A stretch of 64,000 nt of DNA. It comes from Neobacillus massiliamazoniensis. GTDB taxonomy: Bacteria > Bacillota > Bacilli > Bacillales > Cytobacillaceae. Shown in pieces: positions 32,871 through 41,804 of the stretch. Position 1 is the first letter of the stretch, and each line of letters opens with the position of its first letter. The notes below the pieces were generated by a model, which saw nothing but the letters and a program-made list of their open reading frames with translations, had not been told where the DNA came from and ran no database searches. The stretch spans positions 186,001-250,000 of the forward strand of contig NZ_CVRB01000002.1 in the NCBI RefSeq assembly GCF_001048695.1. The letters run 5' to 3'. Both the position numbers and the translations under genes were made by a program.

Positions 32871-33143
32871 GTGACTAGAAAGATCTCAATTTTCGCTTCT
32901 CTGTTGTTTTTTCTATTCTGTACAAATGTTTTTGCCCATTCTTATATAAATTCTTCTTCTCCTAGTAAAATCATTAATAAAACTGATCCAATAACTTCAA
33001 ATAGTAATCAAACCATTGCACTAACAACAAAGAAGAAAGCTGATTTCCCTCCTTTTAAAGCATTTGTTGTGCCTGGAGCGGCGGTGTTATTCATTATTGG
33101 TCTTGCAGGCTATTGGTTCGTTTATCGAAGAAGATATAGGTAA
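32871..33143 (+). CDS. Short exported, C-terminally anchored protein (CopC-like start)
   Basis: About 90 residues: signal peptide (cut after FA-HS), a short Ser/Asn/Thr-rich exposed part (INSSSPSKIINKTDPITSNSNQTIAL), and a C-terminal helix with a basic tail (WFVYRRRYR). The mature start HSYINSSSP resembles CopC/YcnJ copper-binding proteins, but most of a CopC domain is missing, so it is either a truncated relative or an unrelated tether. GTG start nine bases after GGAG. Confidence 0.55.
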   Translation: MTRKISIFASLLFFLFCTNVFAHSYINSSSPSKIINKTDPITSNSNQTIALTTKKKADFPPFKAFVVPGAAVLFIIGLAGYWFVYRRRYR

Positions 33144-33275
33144 AATTTCAATCTTGGAATCAATAGCTCCTTCGGTTGGCCATATTCTTACAATCGTTAA
33201 TTCGTTTTTATCCAATCGTCAGCATAATCCCAATGGTTCGAAGAATGACTCCTTTTGAGTCAATATACCACCTTG

Positions 33276-33965
33276 TCACAGCCTATTTTTTAACACTGGT
33301 CTGGCCCTCAGTACAACAGATGCCTTCTGCTCCGCATCATGTAAATAAGGATAATAAAACGAATGGTCGGGATGCTCTTTGATTTGTTGTTTATAATAGG
33401 CTGCAACTTTTTTAAAATAATAGGGCTCCACATCCTTCGCTAGAATGAACTTCCCTCCATCCCAGCGATATACTTCCACGGTATATGCTTCCCCTTTATC
33501 ATGAAACCATAAAGCAATTTCTGCTTTTCCGTCTCTGCCACTTAATCCTGGCATATCTTCGACTTCAATTTTGCTAAAGATAAAATCACCATTAAGTTTT
33601 TCCTCAATCAGTCCTGGAATTGTCCACTCGTAAATCGACAATTGGGACCAAATTGAAGCAACCTTCCATCCTACCACAATACTTACCTTGTTCTGGCTTT
33701 TAATATGGGCAGTTCCAAGATAACTTACTTGATATCCAGGCCCATTTAATATAGAAATGATTCGCAAGTGCCCATAATACTCTTTTAGAGTGAATAGCTG
33801 CAGCTGTTGATTTGTACGCATTATGCCGATTGCTTCCAATTTGCCGTCTCCATCTAGATCAACAAAATGGAGAAGAGCTTGTTTAGGATTGGTATCCGTA
33901 TACAACAATTCTGAACCATAAGGGAGGAAGGATAACACCCATTCTCGCTCTCTATCTAACATCAT
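33276..33965 (-). CDS. Protein of unknown function with VCBS/FG-GAP-like repeat
   Basis: A 229-residue protein without signal peptide. The segment LLHFVDLDGDGKLEAIGIM matches the calcium-binding FG-GAP/VCBS repeat core, and GRDGKAEIALWFHDKG may be a second repeat. The rest is beta-rich. I do not recognise a specific family beyond similar hypothetical Bacillus proteins. A double ATG starts the frame, after GGGGGAGCC. Confidence 0.7.
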   Translation of the reverse strand: MMLDREREWVLSFLPYGSELLYTDTNPKQALLHFVDLDGDGKLEAIGIMRTNQQLQLFTLKEYYGHLRIISILNGPGYQVSYLGTAHIKSQNKVSIVVGWKVASIWSQLSIYEWTIPGLIEEKLNGDFIFSKIEVEDMPGLSGRDGKAEIALWFHDKGEAYTVEVYRWDGGKFILAKDVEPYYFKKVAAYYKQQIKEHPDHSFYYPYLHDAEQKASVVLRARPVLKNRL

Positions 33966-34046
33966 GGCTCCCCCAGTTTACTTTTTCATATGTATATGAA
34001 AAAGTAATGATAATGGCGATTTAAAAACTTGTACAATTCGCACATA

Positions 34047-34090
34047 AAAAGAGACAAAATAAGACCGAAGCCTAGTTTTGTCTCTTTTTT
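34047..34090 (-). terminator. Terminator of the SCP2-like gene
   Basis: AAAAAGAGACAAAA and TTTTGTCTCTTTTTT pair, with T-runs on both strands. Confidence 0.85.
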
Positions 34091-34101
34091 ATTACTTTAT
34101 T

Positions 34102-34467
34102 TTAGAATGGTTCTTTAATATTGTACTTGCGTAGAATGGTTTCTATTTTCATTCCCGTTGCAATATTCCCTTTTGCTTTAACCTTTCCAGTCATTAGCGC
34201 CATGGTTCCGCTTAGTTTACATAATACAAATTTTTTGAAAGTATCGTATGACAATTGCATCGAAACATCAGGAATGGTTTCTACCCCTTCCTTAATGGTT
34301 AATTTACCATCCTTAAAAAAATGCTGATAGATCCCTGTGTCTTCACCGTGAACCTCATATTGAACAACTGCGTTAAAGCCTCGAATTGGCTCAGGATGCT
34401 CATTGAATATTTCTTCGATTTTTGTCATCAGTTCAGCTAAAGAATATTCGGCGATTGCTTTTGCCAT
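34102..34467 (-). CDS. SCP2 sterol-carrier-domain protein
   Basis: A 121-residue single-domain SCP2 protein: conserved GFNAVVQYEVHGEDTG, IPDVSMQLSYDTF and MTGKVKAKGNIATGMKIE. SCP2 domains bind lipids or acyl-CoA; the ligand in bacteria is usually unknown. I start at the ATG at 34467 after AAAGGAGGGG; an earlier ATG thirteen codons upstream lacks a site. Confidence 0.88.
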   Translation of the reverse strand: MAKAIAEYSLAELMTKIEEIFNEHPEPIRGFNAVVQYEVHGEDTGIYQHFFKDGKLTIKEGVETIPDVSMQLSYDTFKKFVLCKLSGTMALMTGKVKAKGNIATGMKIETILRKYNIKEPF

Positions 34468-34580
34468 GTGGATAACCCCTCCTTTGTTTATGGAAAACCA
34501 AAGCATTTCTTATAGTTCAATGATACTAATACGTATCAGTATCAATCCAATGAAAGTTTTTTGAACTTTTCGACCATTTT

Positions 34581-34778
34581 TTTAAAAGGCTGTGTTAAAG
34601 GTCATTGTTGATTTTTGAACTATGTTGATTGGAGCGGAAGGCGCGAGACTCCTGCGGGAGTACGGGGCAGGGGAGACCCCACAGGTGCTTAAGCGCCGAG
34701 GAGGCTCCCCGGAACGCCCGCGGAAAGCGAAGCGCCTGGAGCGCAAATCAACAGGCAAGATTAACACAGCCTTTTAAA
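34581..34778 (-). repeat. MITE-like repeat family A, short form with perfect 18-bp ends
   Basis: TTTAAAAGGCTGTGTTAA (34581-34598) and TTAACACAGCCTTTTAAA (34761-34778) are exact inverted repeats. The core is the same as the other copies, but the 61-bp segment between CCCGCAGG and AGTCTCGCGC is absent. No transposase is encoded. Confidence 0.92.
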
Positions 34779-34839
34779 AAAGCATTCACTAATTGGTTAG
34801 ATTAACAAATGCTCCGATGGCTGCTTTTTTCATGAAAAA

Positions 34840-35859
34840 TTAATGACCAATATCGTTAGCGGTTGGAATCAGTTCTTTCCAATCATTAAAGGAAATGACC
34901 GTATCCCAGTGACCGGTAATTTTAGCTATACTAACTACTACAATAAACAGGACAAAAAATGATACCGGTATAAACCATTTATTTACCTTCTTATGTATAA
35001 CGGTCATATTCAATGTATCTTTAATAGGGCAGGCCTCCACACATGACATGCAAGCAGTACAGTCCGGTGTTGCGACTACCTCTTTTTCATGAACCTTAAT
35101 TCTTTGCGGACAGGCCTTTGTACACATTTCACAGTTCGTACATGTAGCTTCATTGCGATGAACCTTTGTAATTCTAAAGATAGAACCTAATCCAATCAGT
35201 GCTCCATAGGGGCATAGGAAACGGCACCAGAAGTTTTTAAAGAATAATGATAAGACAAACAAAACGAGAATAACCTTTAATGTGAAGCCGCCAAAGTTCA
35301 AAAAGAAGAGCAGCATTTTAACATCAGCGATTTTATTATAAGGCTCATTTAGGAAATCCTTTGCCATAAATGTTGGCATATCAATCACAATTATTTTTAT
35401 AAAGAATAATAGCAGCAAATATTTTAATGGTGTCAGGCACCAAACTAGCCAGCGGGGTATTTCAAAATTCTTTTTGAAGATCTTTTTCCCAAGCATCCCC
35501 GTCCACTCACTGACCGTTCCAACCGGGCATATCCAACCGCAAAATGATTTACGAAAGATAATTCCTGAACCGACAAAAAAAGTAAATAACACGAGGCCAG
35601 CTGGATGGATTTGATCGAAAGAGCCGCTTGTCAGCCATACCTTCAAAGCGACCAAGGCACTGATTGGCAAAAATCCTTCCACCGCAGACGGGCGTTCAAC
35701 GAAAGGTGTTTTCCCCGCTGTTTCAAAATATTGATAAAATTGATAAAAGCGAAAGCCAACATATAACAAAAACAATAAAAATACTGCCTGAACCATAAAT
35801 CGTGTGATTTGCACTGGCTTTCGTTTCAGCTGCTTCACATACCAGTTTTTTGACTTCAT
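34840..35859 (-). CDS. 4Fe-4S membrane protein, NapH/YccM-like
   Basis: A 339-residue redox protein with five or six helices. Two CxxxCP clusters sit at membrane loops (FCGWICPVGTVSEW and WCRFLCPYGALIGL), and two ferredoxin-type [4Fe-4S] motifs follow (CTNCEMCTKACP, CTACMSCVEACP). This matches NapH/CcoG/YccM-type electron-transfer proteins; the partner is not in the window. ATG 35859 is eight bases after GGGGG. The codons for WCLTPL coincide with the GGTGTCAGGCACC palindrome. An FNR-like site lies upstream. Confidence 0.85.
   Translation of the reverse strand: MKSKNWYVKQLKRKPVQITRFMVQAVFLLFLLYVGFRFYQFYQYFETAGKTPFVERPSAVEGFLPISALVALKVWLTSGSFDQIHPAGLVLFTFFVGSGIIFRKSFCGWICPVGTVSEWTGMLGKKIFKKNFEIPRWLVWCLTPLKYLLLLFFIKIIVIDMPTFMAKDFLNEPYNKIADVKMLLFFLNFGGFTLKVILVLFVLSLFFKNFWCRFLCPYGALIGLGSIFRITKVHRNEATCTNCEMCTKACPQRIKVHEKEVVATPDCTACMSCVEACPIKDTLNMTVIHKKVNKWFIPVSFFVLFIVVVSIAKITGHWDTVISFNDWKELIPTANDIGH
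35429..35441 (-). repeat. GGTGTCAGGCACC motif inside the Fe-S protein gene
   Basis: The 13-mer that forms one arm of the intergenic palindromes at 16948 and 30174 occurs here within the coding sequence, encoding part of WCLTPL. Only one arm is present. Confidence 0.6.
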
Positions 35860-35912
35860 CACGATTTCCCCCTTTTTTTACTTTAACTATAAAGAACATA
35901 CAAAATAGGAAA

Positions 35913-35928
35913 TGTGATGTAAATCATT
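35913..35928 (-). promoter_or_regulatory. Possible Fnr/Crp-type site upstream of the Fe-S protein gene
   Basis: TGTGA-N6-TCATT lies about 55 bases upstream of the gene and matches eight of ten positions of TGTGA-N6-TCACA. GTTGT-C-ACAAC, another palindrome, lies at 35947-35957. Anaerobic control would suit an Fe-S electron carrier. Confidence 0.35.
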
Positions 35929-36036
35929 ACCACGAGCATTTTCATTAAGTTGTCACAACCTCTTTCGCAATACGGACAAAATATTTTTTATTATATCAAT
36001 ATAGTCTTTCTATTGAATTAAAAAAGAAAAAGAGGC

Positions 36037-36064
36037 TTGCAAAACTATTAAAATAGAATATAAT
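36037..36064 (+). promoter_or_regulatory. Putative brnQ promoter
   Basis: TTGCAA (36037-36042), 16-base spacer, TATAAT (36059-36064). It gives a leader of about 160 bases. Confidence 0.6.
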
Positions 36065-36110
36065 TTCTTTATTGAAATTGCTTCAGACTTTTTAAGAAAT
36101 ATAAAAATTA

Positions 36111-36205
36111 ATGACGAGAAGAGTAGCGTATGATGGTACGTTGATCGAAACCCGCAAGATACGCGATTATGCTCGTCCCTTCTATTGGGACGGGCTTTTT
36201 ATTTT
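36111..36205 (+). promoter_or_regulatory. Attenuator-type leader of brnQ (compact, T-box-like or unknown riboswitch)
   Basis: GACGAG (36113-36118) can pair with CTCGTC (36172-36177), enclosing GCGTAT/ATACGC (36126-36164) and GG/CC-GTT/AAC stems. The same CTCGTCCC also pairs with GGGACGGG (36187-36194) to form a terminator followed by CTTTTTATTTTT. The two folds exclude each other. The opening ATGACGAGAAGAGTAG resembles the base of T-box stem I and the terminator resembles T-box terminators, but the T-box sequence GGGTGGNACCGCG is not intact and the leader is too short. Confidence 0.6.
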
Positions 36206-36227
36206 TCAGATAAAAGGAGAAAGTCTA

Positions 36228-37565
36228 GTGAAAAAGAAAGACATATTTTTTGTCGGATTAATGCTATTTTCCATGTTTTTTGGAGCGGGCAACTTAATTT
36301 TCCCACCATTTTTAGGTATGGGTGCAGGGACATCCTTTTGGCCGGCGATTATTGGATTTATTATCACAGCAGTAGGCCTGCCACTTGTCGTCCTTACGGC
36401 AATTGCGCTTATAAATGATAGTGCAAACGCGCTTGGAAATCGCGTCCACCCATGGTTTGGAACTATTTTTACCGTTGCAATCTACTTATCAATTGGACCT
36501 TTCTTTGGAATTCCGAGGAACGCAAACGTTGCGTTTGAAATGGGCTTCAAATCTTTTGTAGGAAACGTTCCATCCCACCATTCAGCCCTTTTACTAGGTT
36601 TTACGGCTGTATTCTTTTTCATTGCCTATCTATTTAGCCTAAATCCATCAAAAATGGTAAGTTATTCAGGACGTTTTATTACACCCACTTTACTACTATC
36701 GATTGGTGTCCTTTGTGTCATAGGGTTCCTAAATTTAGATAAACCAATAAAAGCACCCGATGTAAACTATCACACGGCTGCCTTATTTAAAGGCTTACTC
36801 GATGGATATTCAACAATGGATGCTCTTGGTTCGCTTGCGTTCGGTATTGTTATAATAACGACCATTCAGCAAAAAGGCGTCAATGATCAAAAACAGTTAA
36901 CGAAATTCACCATAAAAGCAGGTTTAGTGGCAGGTGCTGCCCTAACTCTTGTCTATATTGCTATTGGCTACCTAGGTGCCAAAATGTCTGCATACGGTAC
37001 CTTCGATAACGGGACGGCTGTTTTATCAAATGCTGCCACTATTCTGTTTGGTAATGGTGGAAAAATGTTGTTAGGAGCGATCTTTACATTAGCATGTTTT
37101 ACGGCATGTGTCGGAATTACGATTTCATGTGGAGTATTTTTCTCAAAAATATTTCCAAAGCTTAGTTACCGCCTTGTTGTCACGATTATTATGCTTGCGA
37201 GTTTCTTTATTGCCAATCTTGGTTTGAACCAAATTATTGCTTTCTCTGTACCAATTCTTGATATGGCCTACCCTTTAACGATTGTGCTTGTGACCCTTTC
37301 CTTCTTGCACCGTTTCTTTGGCGGTTCGCAAAAGGTGTATGCCGGAGCTATGCTACTAACCGGTATTGTAAGCTTGTTTGACGGTCTAAAAATGTTTGGT
37401 CTAGACTGGGCTTTTCTAGATTCAATTACGGAGAAACTTCCACTAGCATCGGTTGGGTTCGACTGGATCGTTCCTGCCGTGATCGGAGGTTTGGCCGGAT
37501 TTATCTTAGAGAAATTCGGAAAGCCATCAACCCCAAAAGAAATTAAAATGGAAAAAATTTCATAA
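36228..37565 (+). CDS. brnQ: Branched-chain amino acid:cation symporter BrnQ
   Basis: A 445-residue LIVCS-family importer of Leu, Ile and Val with 12 helices. The N terminus FFVGLMLFSMFFGAGNLIFPPFLG is the family signature. I start at GTG 36228, eight bases after AAAGGAG; the frame upstream is the structured leader, not protein. A perfect palindromic terminator ends the gene. Confidence 0.93.
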   Translation: MKKKDIFFVGLMLFSMFFGAGNLIFPPFLGMGAGTSFWPAIIGFIITAVGLPLVVLTAIALINDSANALGNRVHPWFGTIFTVAIYLSIGPFFGIPRNANVAFEMGFKSFVGNVPSHHSALLLGFTAVFFFIAYLFSLNPSKMVSYSGRFITPTLLLSIGVLCVIGFLNLDKPIKAPDVNYHTAALFKGLLDGYSTMDALGSLAFGIVIITTIQQKGVNDQKQLTKFTIKAGLVAGAALTLVYIAIGYLGAKMSAYGTFDNGTAVLSNAATILFGNGGKMLLGAIFTLACFTACVGITISCGVFFSKIFPKLSYRLVVTIIMLASFFIANLGLNQIIAFSVPILDMAYPLTIVLVTLSFLHRFFGGSQKVYAGAMLLTGIVSLFDGLKMFGLDWAFLDSITEKLPLASVGFDWIVPAVIGGLAGFILEKFGKPSTPKEIKMEKIS

Positions 37566-37568
37566 ATA

Positions 37569-37597
37569 AAGAAGGTCAGGAATTCCTGACCTTCTTC
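37569..37597 (+). terminator. Palindromic terminator of brnQ
   Basis: GAAGGTCAGGAATTCCTGACCTTC is a perfect palindrome, followed by TTCTCATTT. Confidence 0.75.
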
Positions 37598-37611
37598 TCA
37601 TTTGGTGAGCG

Positions 37612-37648
37612 TTATGCTTGTCGGGGCTGCCCAAGGCACTTCCGCTTT
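37612..37648 (-). repeat. Dispersed repeat family B, truncated remnant
   Basis: TTATGCTTGTCGGGGCTGCC, then CAAGGCACTTCCGCTTTT, matches the right end of the copy at 25750-25880 (CTTATGCCTTTCGGGGCTG, then TTCAAGGCACTTCCGCTTTT). The other end is missing. It adjoins the stop codon of the oxidoreductase gene. Confidence 0.6.
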
Positions 37649-37649
37649 T

Positions 37650-38633
37650 CTATTCCCCATCAAACACAATGTTATTTTGTTTTCTCGCTTCTTCGGTAAT
37701 TCCAAGAACAATTTTGCTCCAATTTCTTAAAATCTCGTATTCTTTGTCATCTTTTATCCCAATGATTTTTGCCATGTTAATACACTCATAAACCATGTCT
37801 TTTTCTTCCTGCTTACCACTTAAGACTTGGCTTTTTTGAGTATGGCTATCATAGAATTTAATTTCAGAGATGGGTGCTGCATCTGCAAGAACAAAGGTCC
37901 CCATTTCGCCATGTATCTCACATGGGATCACCGAATGGGCTACTTTTGAGCAAATAATAGTACACACGAATCCATCATACTCTAATACGAGGGTCCCGCT
38001 GCCATCTACTCCGGTCCGTAATATGACAGGATGGTAGGCTACTTTTTTCGGAGCACCAAACAACCCTACCGCTAAATAGATGGGATATACACCTAAATCT
38101 ACAATTGTTCCCCCTGAAAAATGAGGAGAGAAAATATTCGGTTCTTCTCCAGCCAAAAATTTATCATATCGAGATGAATATTGTATGTACGGCAATATCG
38201 CGCTTCTAAGCTTTCCTGCCATCGAGAGCTTTTCTTTTAATATTTGAAAGTTTGGAGTATGGATATTGCGAATCGCTTCAAATAAATAAACCCCATTCTC
38301 ATCGGCAATCCGATATGCCTCCTCTAATTCGCGCAAATTTGAAAAAATCGGCTTTTCACAGATAACATGCTTTTTATTTTTCAAAAAAGTAAGTGCTTGT
38401 CCATAATGTAGAGAATTAGGTGAAGCGATATAGACTGCCTGAATGTCAGGACATTTTGCCATTTCATCTAAATCCGTAAAAAAATGGGAGGCATTATATA
38501 TATCAGCAAGCTCTTTTGCTTGATCTTCTGTACGGGAATAGACTCCGACTAATTGAAATTGTTTGCTATACTGTGCTGCTTTAATAAAAGAATGCGTTAT
38601 CCATCCGGTCCCGACTGTTGCAAAGTTAACCAT
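37650..38633 (-). CDS. Gfo/Idh/MocA-family oxidoreductase (YulF-like)
   Basis: A 327-residue NAD(P)-dependent dehydrogenase. The N-terminal Rossmann fold starts VNFATVGTGWITHSF (the second glycine motif is atypical: GTGWIT), with the family EKP motif in HVICEKPIFSN; the C-terminal domain is the substrate part. The pattern is closest to B. subtilis YulF; the substrate is unknown, probably a sugar or inositol derivative. I start at ATG 38633, eight bases after GAGGAGAA. No operon partners. Confidence 0.85.
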   Translation of the reverse strand: MVNFATVGTGWITHSFIKAAQYSKQFQLVGVYSRTEDQAKELADIYNASHFFTDLDEMAKCPDIQAVYIASPNSLHYGQALTFLKNKKHVICEKPIFSNLRELEEAYRIADENGVYLFEAIRNIHTPNFQILKEKLSMAGKLRSAILPYIQYSSRYDKFLAGEEPNIFSPHFSGGTIVDLGVYPIYLAVGLFGAPKKVAYHPVILRTGVDGSGTLVLEYDGFVCTIICSKVAHSVIPCEIHGEMGTFVLADAAPISEIKFYDSHTQKSQVLSGKQEEKDMVYECINMAKIIGIKDDKEYEILRNWSKIVLGITEEARKQNNIVFDGE

Positions 38634-38883
38634 TCGATGTTCTCCTCTCATTTGTAGCTTTCCTTAATATTGTAGCTTTTTTAAGCGGTGTTTACCAATT
38701 GCTAGTTTGTCGTAAGTCCGTTTATTTTCCACAATTGTCGTAACAAGCAAAAAATGAAGCCAGTAAACGCCTAAAAAATTCCATTCTACACTGTTTTTCC
38801 ACGGAATAATCAGGTACAATGGAAAAATATCAGTATTTATGTTATGTATAAATAAGTAGATATGATGAAAGAGGTTGAATTGG

Positions 38884-40539
38884 GTGGAGAATCAAACATC
38901 AAATTTTATTAAAGATATCATGATCAAGGACTTAGAATCAGGAAAACACGATAAAATTGTTACACGTTTCCCTCCAGAGCCAAACGGATATTTGCATATT
39001 GGCCATGCCAAATCGATTATTATTAACTTTGGTCTAGCTGATGAATTTGGCGGAAAGACGAATTTACGATTTGATGATACAAATCCTTTAAAGGAAGATA
39101 TCGAATTCGTTAATTCGATTAAAGAAGATGTGAAGTGGCTTGGCTTTGAATGGGACGATCTATTTTTTGCATCGAATTATTTTGAGGAAATGTATAACCG
39201 TGCCATCCTATTAATTAAAAAAGGACTTGCCTATGTCGATGACCTTTCGGCTGACGAGATCCGTGAATATCGCGGAACGCTAACAGAACCAGGAAAAGAT
39301 AGTCCCTTCCGCAATCGTTCAATCGAGGAAAACCTCGAATTATTTGAGCAAATGAGGGCTGGAAAATTTGCAAACGGTGAAAAAGTGCTGCGGGCAAAAA
39401 TCGATATGGCTTCCCCAAATATTAATTTGCGCGACCCCGTTATTTATCGAATTGCTCACGCAACACACCATAACACTGGCGATAAATGGTGCATTTATCC
39501 AATGTATGCCTTTGCCCACCCGCTTGAGGATGCCATAGAAGGGGTGACCCATTCTATTTGTACGGTTGAATTTGAAGACCAACGCCCGTTATATAATTGG
39601 ATTGTGGAACAATGCGAGATGGTAAGCCAACCCCAGCAAATCGAATTTGGTCGCTTAAATATCACAAATACGGTGATGAGTAAGCGTAAGCTGAAACAGC
39701 TTGTGGAAGAAAGTTTCGTCGATGGCTGGGATGACCCACGGATGCCGACAATTTCCGGAATGAGAAGAAGGGGCTATACGCCTGAAGCAATCAGGGCTTT
39801 TGTCCGTGAAACTGGGGTTTCAAAAGGTTCCGGTGCGGTAGATTCGCAAATGCTTGAACACTTCGTCCGCGAGGATTTGAAATTAAAGGTTCCAAGAACA
39901 ATGGGTGTCATTAATCCCTTAAAAGTTGTCATCACAAATTACCCTGAAGGCCAGATTGAATTGCTTGATGCCGAAATCAATCCGGAAAACCCTGAAATGG
40001 GCACACGGAAAATTCCTTTTTCCCGTGAAATATATATTGAGCAGGACGATTTTATGGAAGAACCACCGAAAAAATACTTCCGACTTTTCCCTGGCAATGA
40101 AGTCCGTCTAAAAAATGCTTATTTCATTAAATGTGAAGAAGTCATTAAAGATGCAGATGGTAACGTAGTAGAGCTTCGATGCACCTATGATCCAGAAACA
40201 AAAAGCGGCACAGGCTTTACCGGAAGAAAAGTAAAAGGAACGATTCACTGGGTTGAGGCTGCCCATGCAGTTCCAGCTGAATTCCATCTATACGAGCCGC
40301 TCATTTTAGATGAAACGGAAGATCAAAGTGATGAAGGAAAAACATTCCTAGATAACGTTAACCCTCATTCACTAGAAGTATTTCAAGGATTTGTCGAACC
40401 AAACATGAAAGAAAGCCGTCCGCATGACAAATTTCAATTCTTTAGACACGGTTACTTCAATGTCGATCCAAAACATACGACTGTTGATAAACTAGTCTTT
40501 AACAGAATTGTTTCCTTGAAAAGTTCCTTCAAATTATAA
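38884..40539 (+). CDS. glnS: Glutaminyl-tRNA synthetase
   Basis: A 551-residue class Ib synthetase that charges tRNA-Gln with glutamine. The signature [17 protein letters not shown] holds HIGH (residues 38-41), and VMSKRKL is the KMSKS loop, as in E. coli Gln[26 protein letters not shown] and the C-terminal beta-barrel anticodon domain ([25 protein letters not shown]) are also present. It is clearly GlnRS, not GluRS. Most Bacillus make Gln-tRNA through GatCAB, so the gene is notable and probably transferred. GTG start nine bases after AGAGG. No T-box in the leader. Confidence 0.95.
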   Translation: MENQTSNFIKDIMIKDLESGKHDKIVTRFPPEPNGYLHIGHAKSIIINFGLADEFGGKTNLRFDDTNPLKEDIEFVNSIKEDVKWLGFEWDDLFFASNYFEEMYNRAILLIKKGLAYVDDLSADEIREYRGTLTEPGKDSPFRNRSIEENLELFEQMRAGKFANGEKVLRAKIDMASPNINLRDPVIYRIAHATHHNTGDKWCIYPMYAFAHPLEDAIEGVTHSICTVEFEDQRPLYNWIVEQCEMVSQPQQIEFGRLNITNTVMSKRKLKQLVEESFVDGWDDPRMPTISGMRRRGYTPEAIRAFVRETGVSKGSGAVDSQMLEHFVREDLKLKVPRTMGVINPLKVVITNYPEGQIELLDAEINPENPEMGTRKIPFSREIYIEQDDFMEEPPKKYFRLFPGNEVRLKNAYFIKCEEVIKDADGNVVELRCTYDPETKSGTGFTGRKVKGTIHWVEAAHAVPAEFHLYEPLILDETEDQSDEGKTFLDNVNPHSLEVFQGFVEPNMKESRPHDKFQFFRHGYFNVDPKHTTVDKLVFNRIVSLKSSFKL

Positions 40540-40567
40540 AGAACCAGGCATTCCTGGTTCTTTTTTT
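40538..40567 (+). terminator. Intrinsic terminator of glnS
   Basis: AAGAACCAGG-CATT-CCTGGTTCTT is followed by seven T. Confidence 0.95.
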
Positions 40568-40601
40568 CTTGTCCGATATATACTTATCTTAAGTTTATGG
40601 A

Positions 40602-41783
40602 TCACCTTTGGAGATATTTTTTTCTCCAGGAATAGAGGAGCAATGAAATACTTATCAACATTTGCAATGAAAATAAAGTGGCATCCCAAAATGGAAGAGA
40701 AGCCGGCCCATCTAAAAAACCAGGAAAAACTTTTTTTGAAGCAAACAATAACTGTGGGATATAAAAGCTGATAAAGATAAATAGAGTTAAAAATACCCCT
40801 ATAAAATAAAAGATAGAATAGGAATACACCATTCTTTTTTCCTCGGCAAAAACGACCTCACCGGTTGTTGCTATTCGTAAAAAAGGAATCCACTTTCTCA
40901 TTACCTGCTGAGCATTTTCCATCAAGTTATAGCAGCCCGATATATTTTCAATCACGTAATACAAATCGGTTTTCATATAGACGCCGCATTGATAGACCAT
41001 ACGAATGAAAGTATCAAGAACTACCACATGCATAATACTCAAAAAAATCCCTGACCCGTTTGCAAAAATCAACTGACTAAATAACGCTAGAAAAAGGATT
41101 ACTGTATCAAAACAAATCCCTGCTAAATAAAGGACATTTCGTTCCTTTGATGGTAGTTTCCAAACCGTTGACATATCTGTTTCAATAACAACAATGAATA
41201 AACGGTGTCCAATTTCCAACTTAGTCGGAAGATTTTTTGATCTCATGGCTATCACATGACCAAGTTCATGGATTAATACCAAAGCAGCTGTAATGAACAT
41301 CCATGCCGGAATATTTAAAGCCATAACATTAAAGATAAAAATGTCCTTGTAATGTGGGAATAAAGTAGGATGAGAGATAAGTAGAAAAATATTTACGATA
41401 AAAAGTCCAATATAAACGATATAGGTAAACTTATTAAAAAAGAAGGTTCCCAACTGTGGTGGAATTTTCACAAAGCCTAAGCTCTCCTTCTTCTTTTCCT
41501 TACCCTCAACTTTGGCACCGTCAATTTCCTCAATCAATTGTAACTCTAAAAGCTGCTCCGCAAAATCAAGGAGGTCAACCTCTTCCTCTGGATACTTTCT
41601 CTTAAGATGCGTTTCAATTTCACCTAATAATTCTCCCTTAATCATCAAATTGATGGCATCAATACAAATCATCGGCATTTCATAGAACTCACCTGAGGTG
41701 TGATCCTCGACGATATAATTTTTTTTATCTTTACGAATTTCGATTGGGACTAACGAAAGACGTGAATGGAGTGAAAGATTCAT
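40602..41783 (-). CDS. Membrane M50 metalloprotease with N-terminal PqqD-like domain
   Basis: A 393-residue protein. Residues 10-90 look like a PqqD-type peptide-recognition (RRE) domain: short strands then helices with LLGEIETHLKRKYPEEEVDLLDFAEQLLELQLIEEI. A linker (KVEGKEKKKE) leads to several helices with HELGH (172-176) as zinc site and KTDLYY (271-276) as the probable third ligand region. This is the layout of proteases in ribosomal-peptide clusters such as YydH. It follows the 21-residue peptide gene behind a hairpin, so the peptide is its likely substrate. No radical-SAM or transporter gene is adjacent. Confidence 0.8.
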   Translation of the reverse strand: MNLSLHSRLSLVPIEIRKDKKNYIVEDHTSGEFYEMPMICIDAINLMIKGELLGEIETHLKRKYPEEEVDLLDFAEQLLELQLIEEIDGAKVEGKEKKKESLGFVKIPPQLGTFFFNKFTYIVYIGLFIVNIFLLISHPTLFPHYKDIFIFNVMALNIPAWMFITAALVLIHELGHVIAMRSKNLPTKLEIGHRLFIVVIETDMSTVWKLPSKERNVLYLAGICFDTVILFLALFSQLIFANGSGIFLSIMHVVVLDTFIRMVYQCGVYMKTDLYYVIENISGCYNLMENAQQVMRKWIPFLRIATTGEVVFAEEKRMVYSYSIFYFIGVFLTLFIFISFYIPQLLFASKKVFPGFLDGPASLPFWDATLFSLQMLISISLLLYSWRKKYLQR

Positions 41784-41804
41784 TTTAACACCCTTAAAAA
41801 TTTT

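Noticed and set aside
36111-36227. N-terminal extension of BrnQ reading MTRRVAYDGTLIETRK
   Set aside because: The bases form a leader with mutually exclusive stems and a terminator, and the real start has its own AAAGGAG site at 36213-36219.
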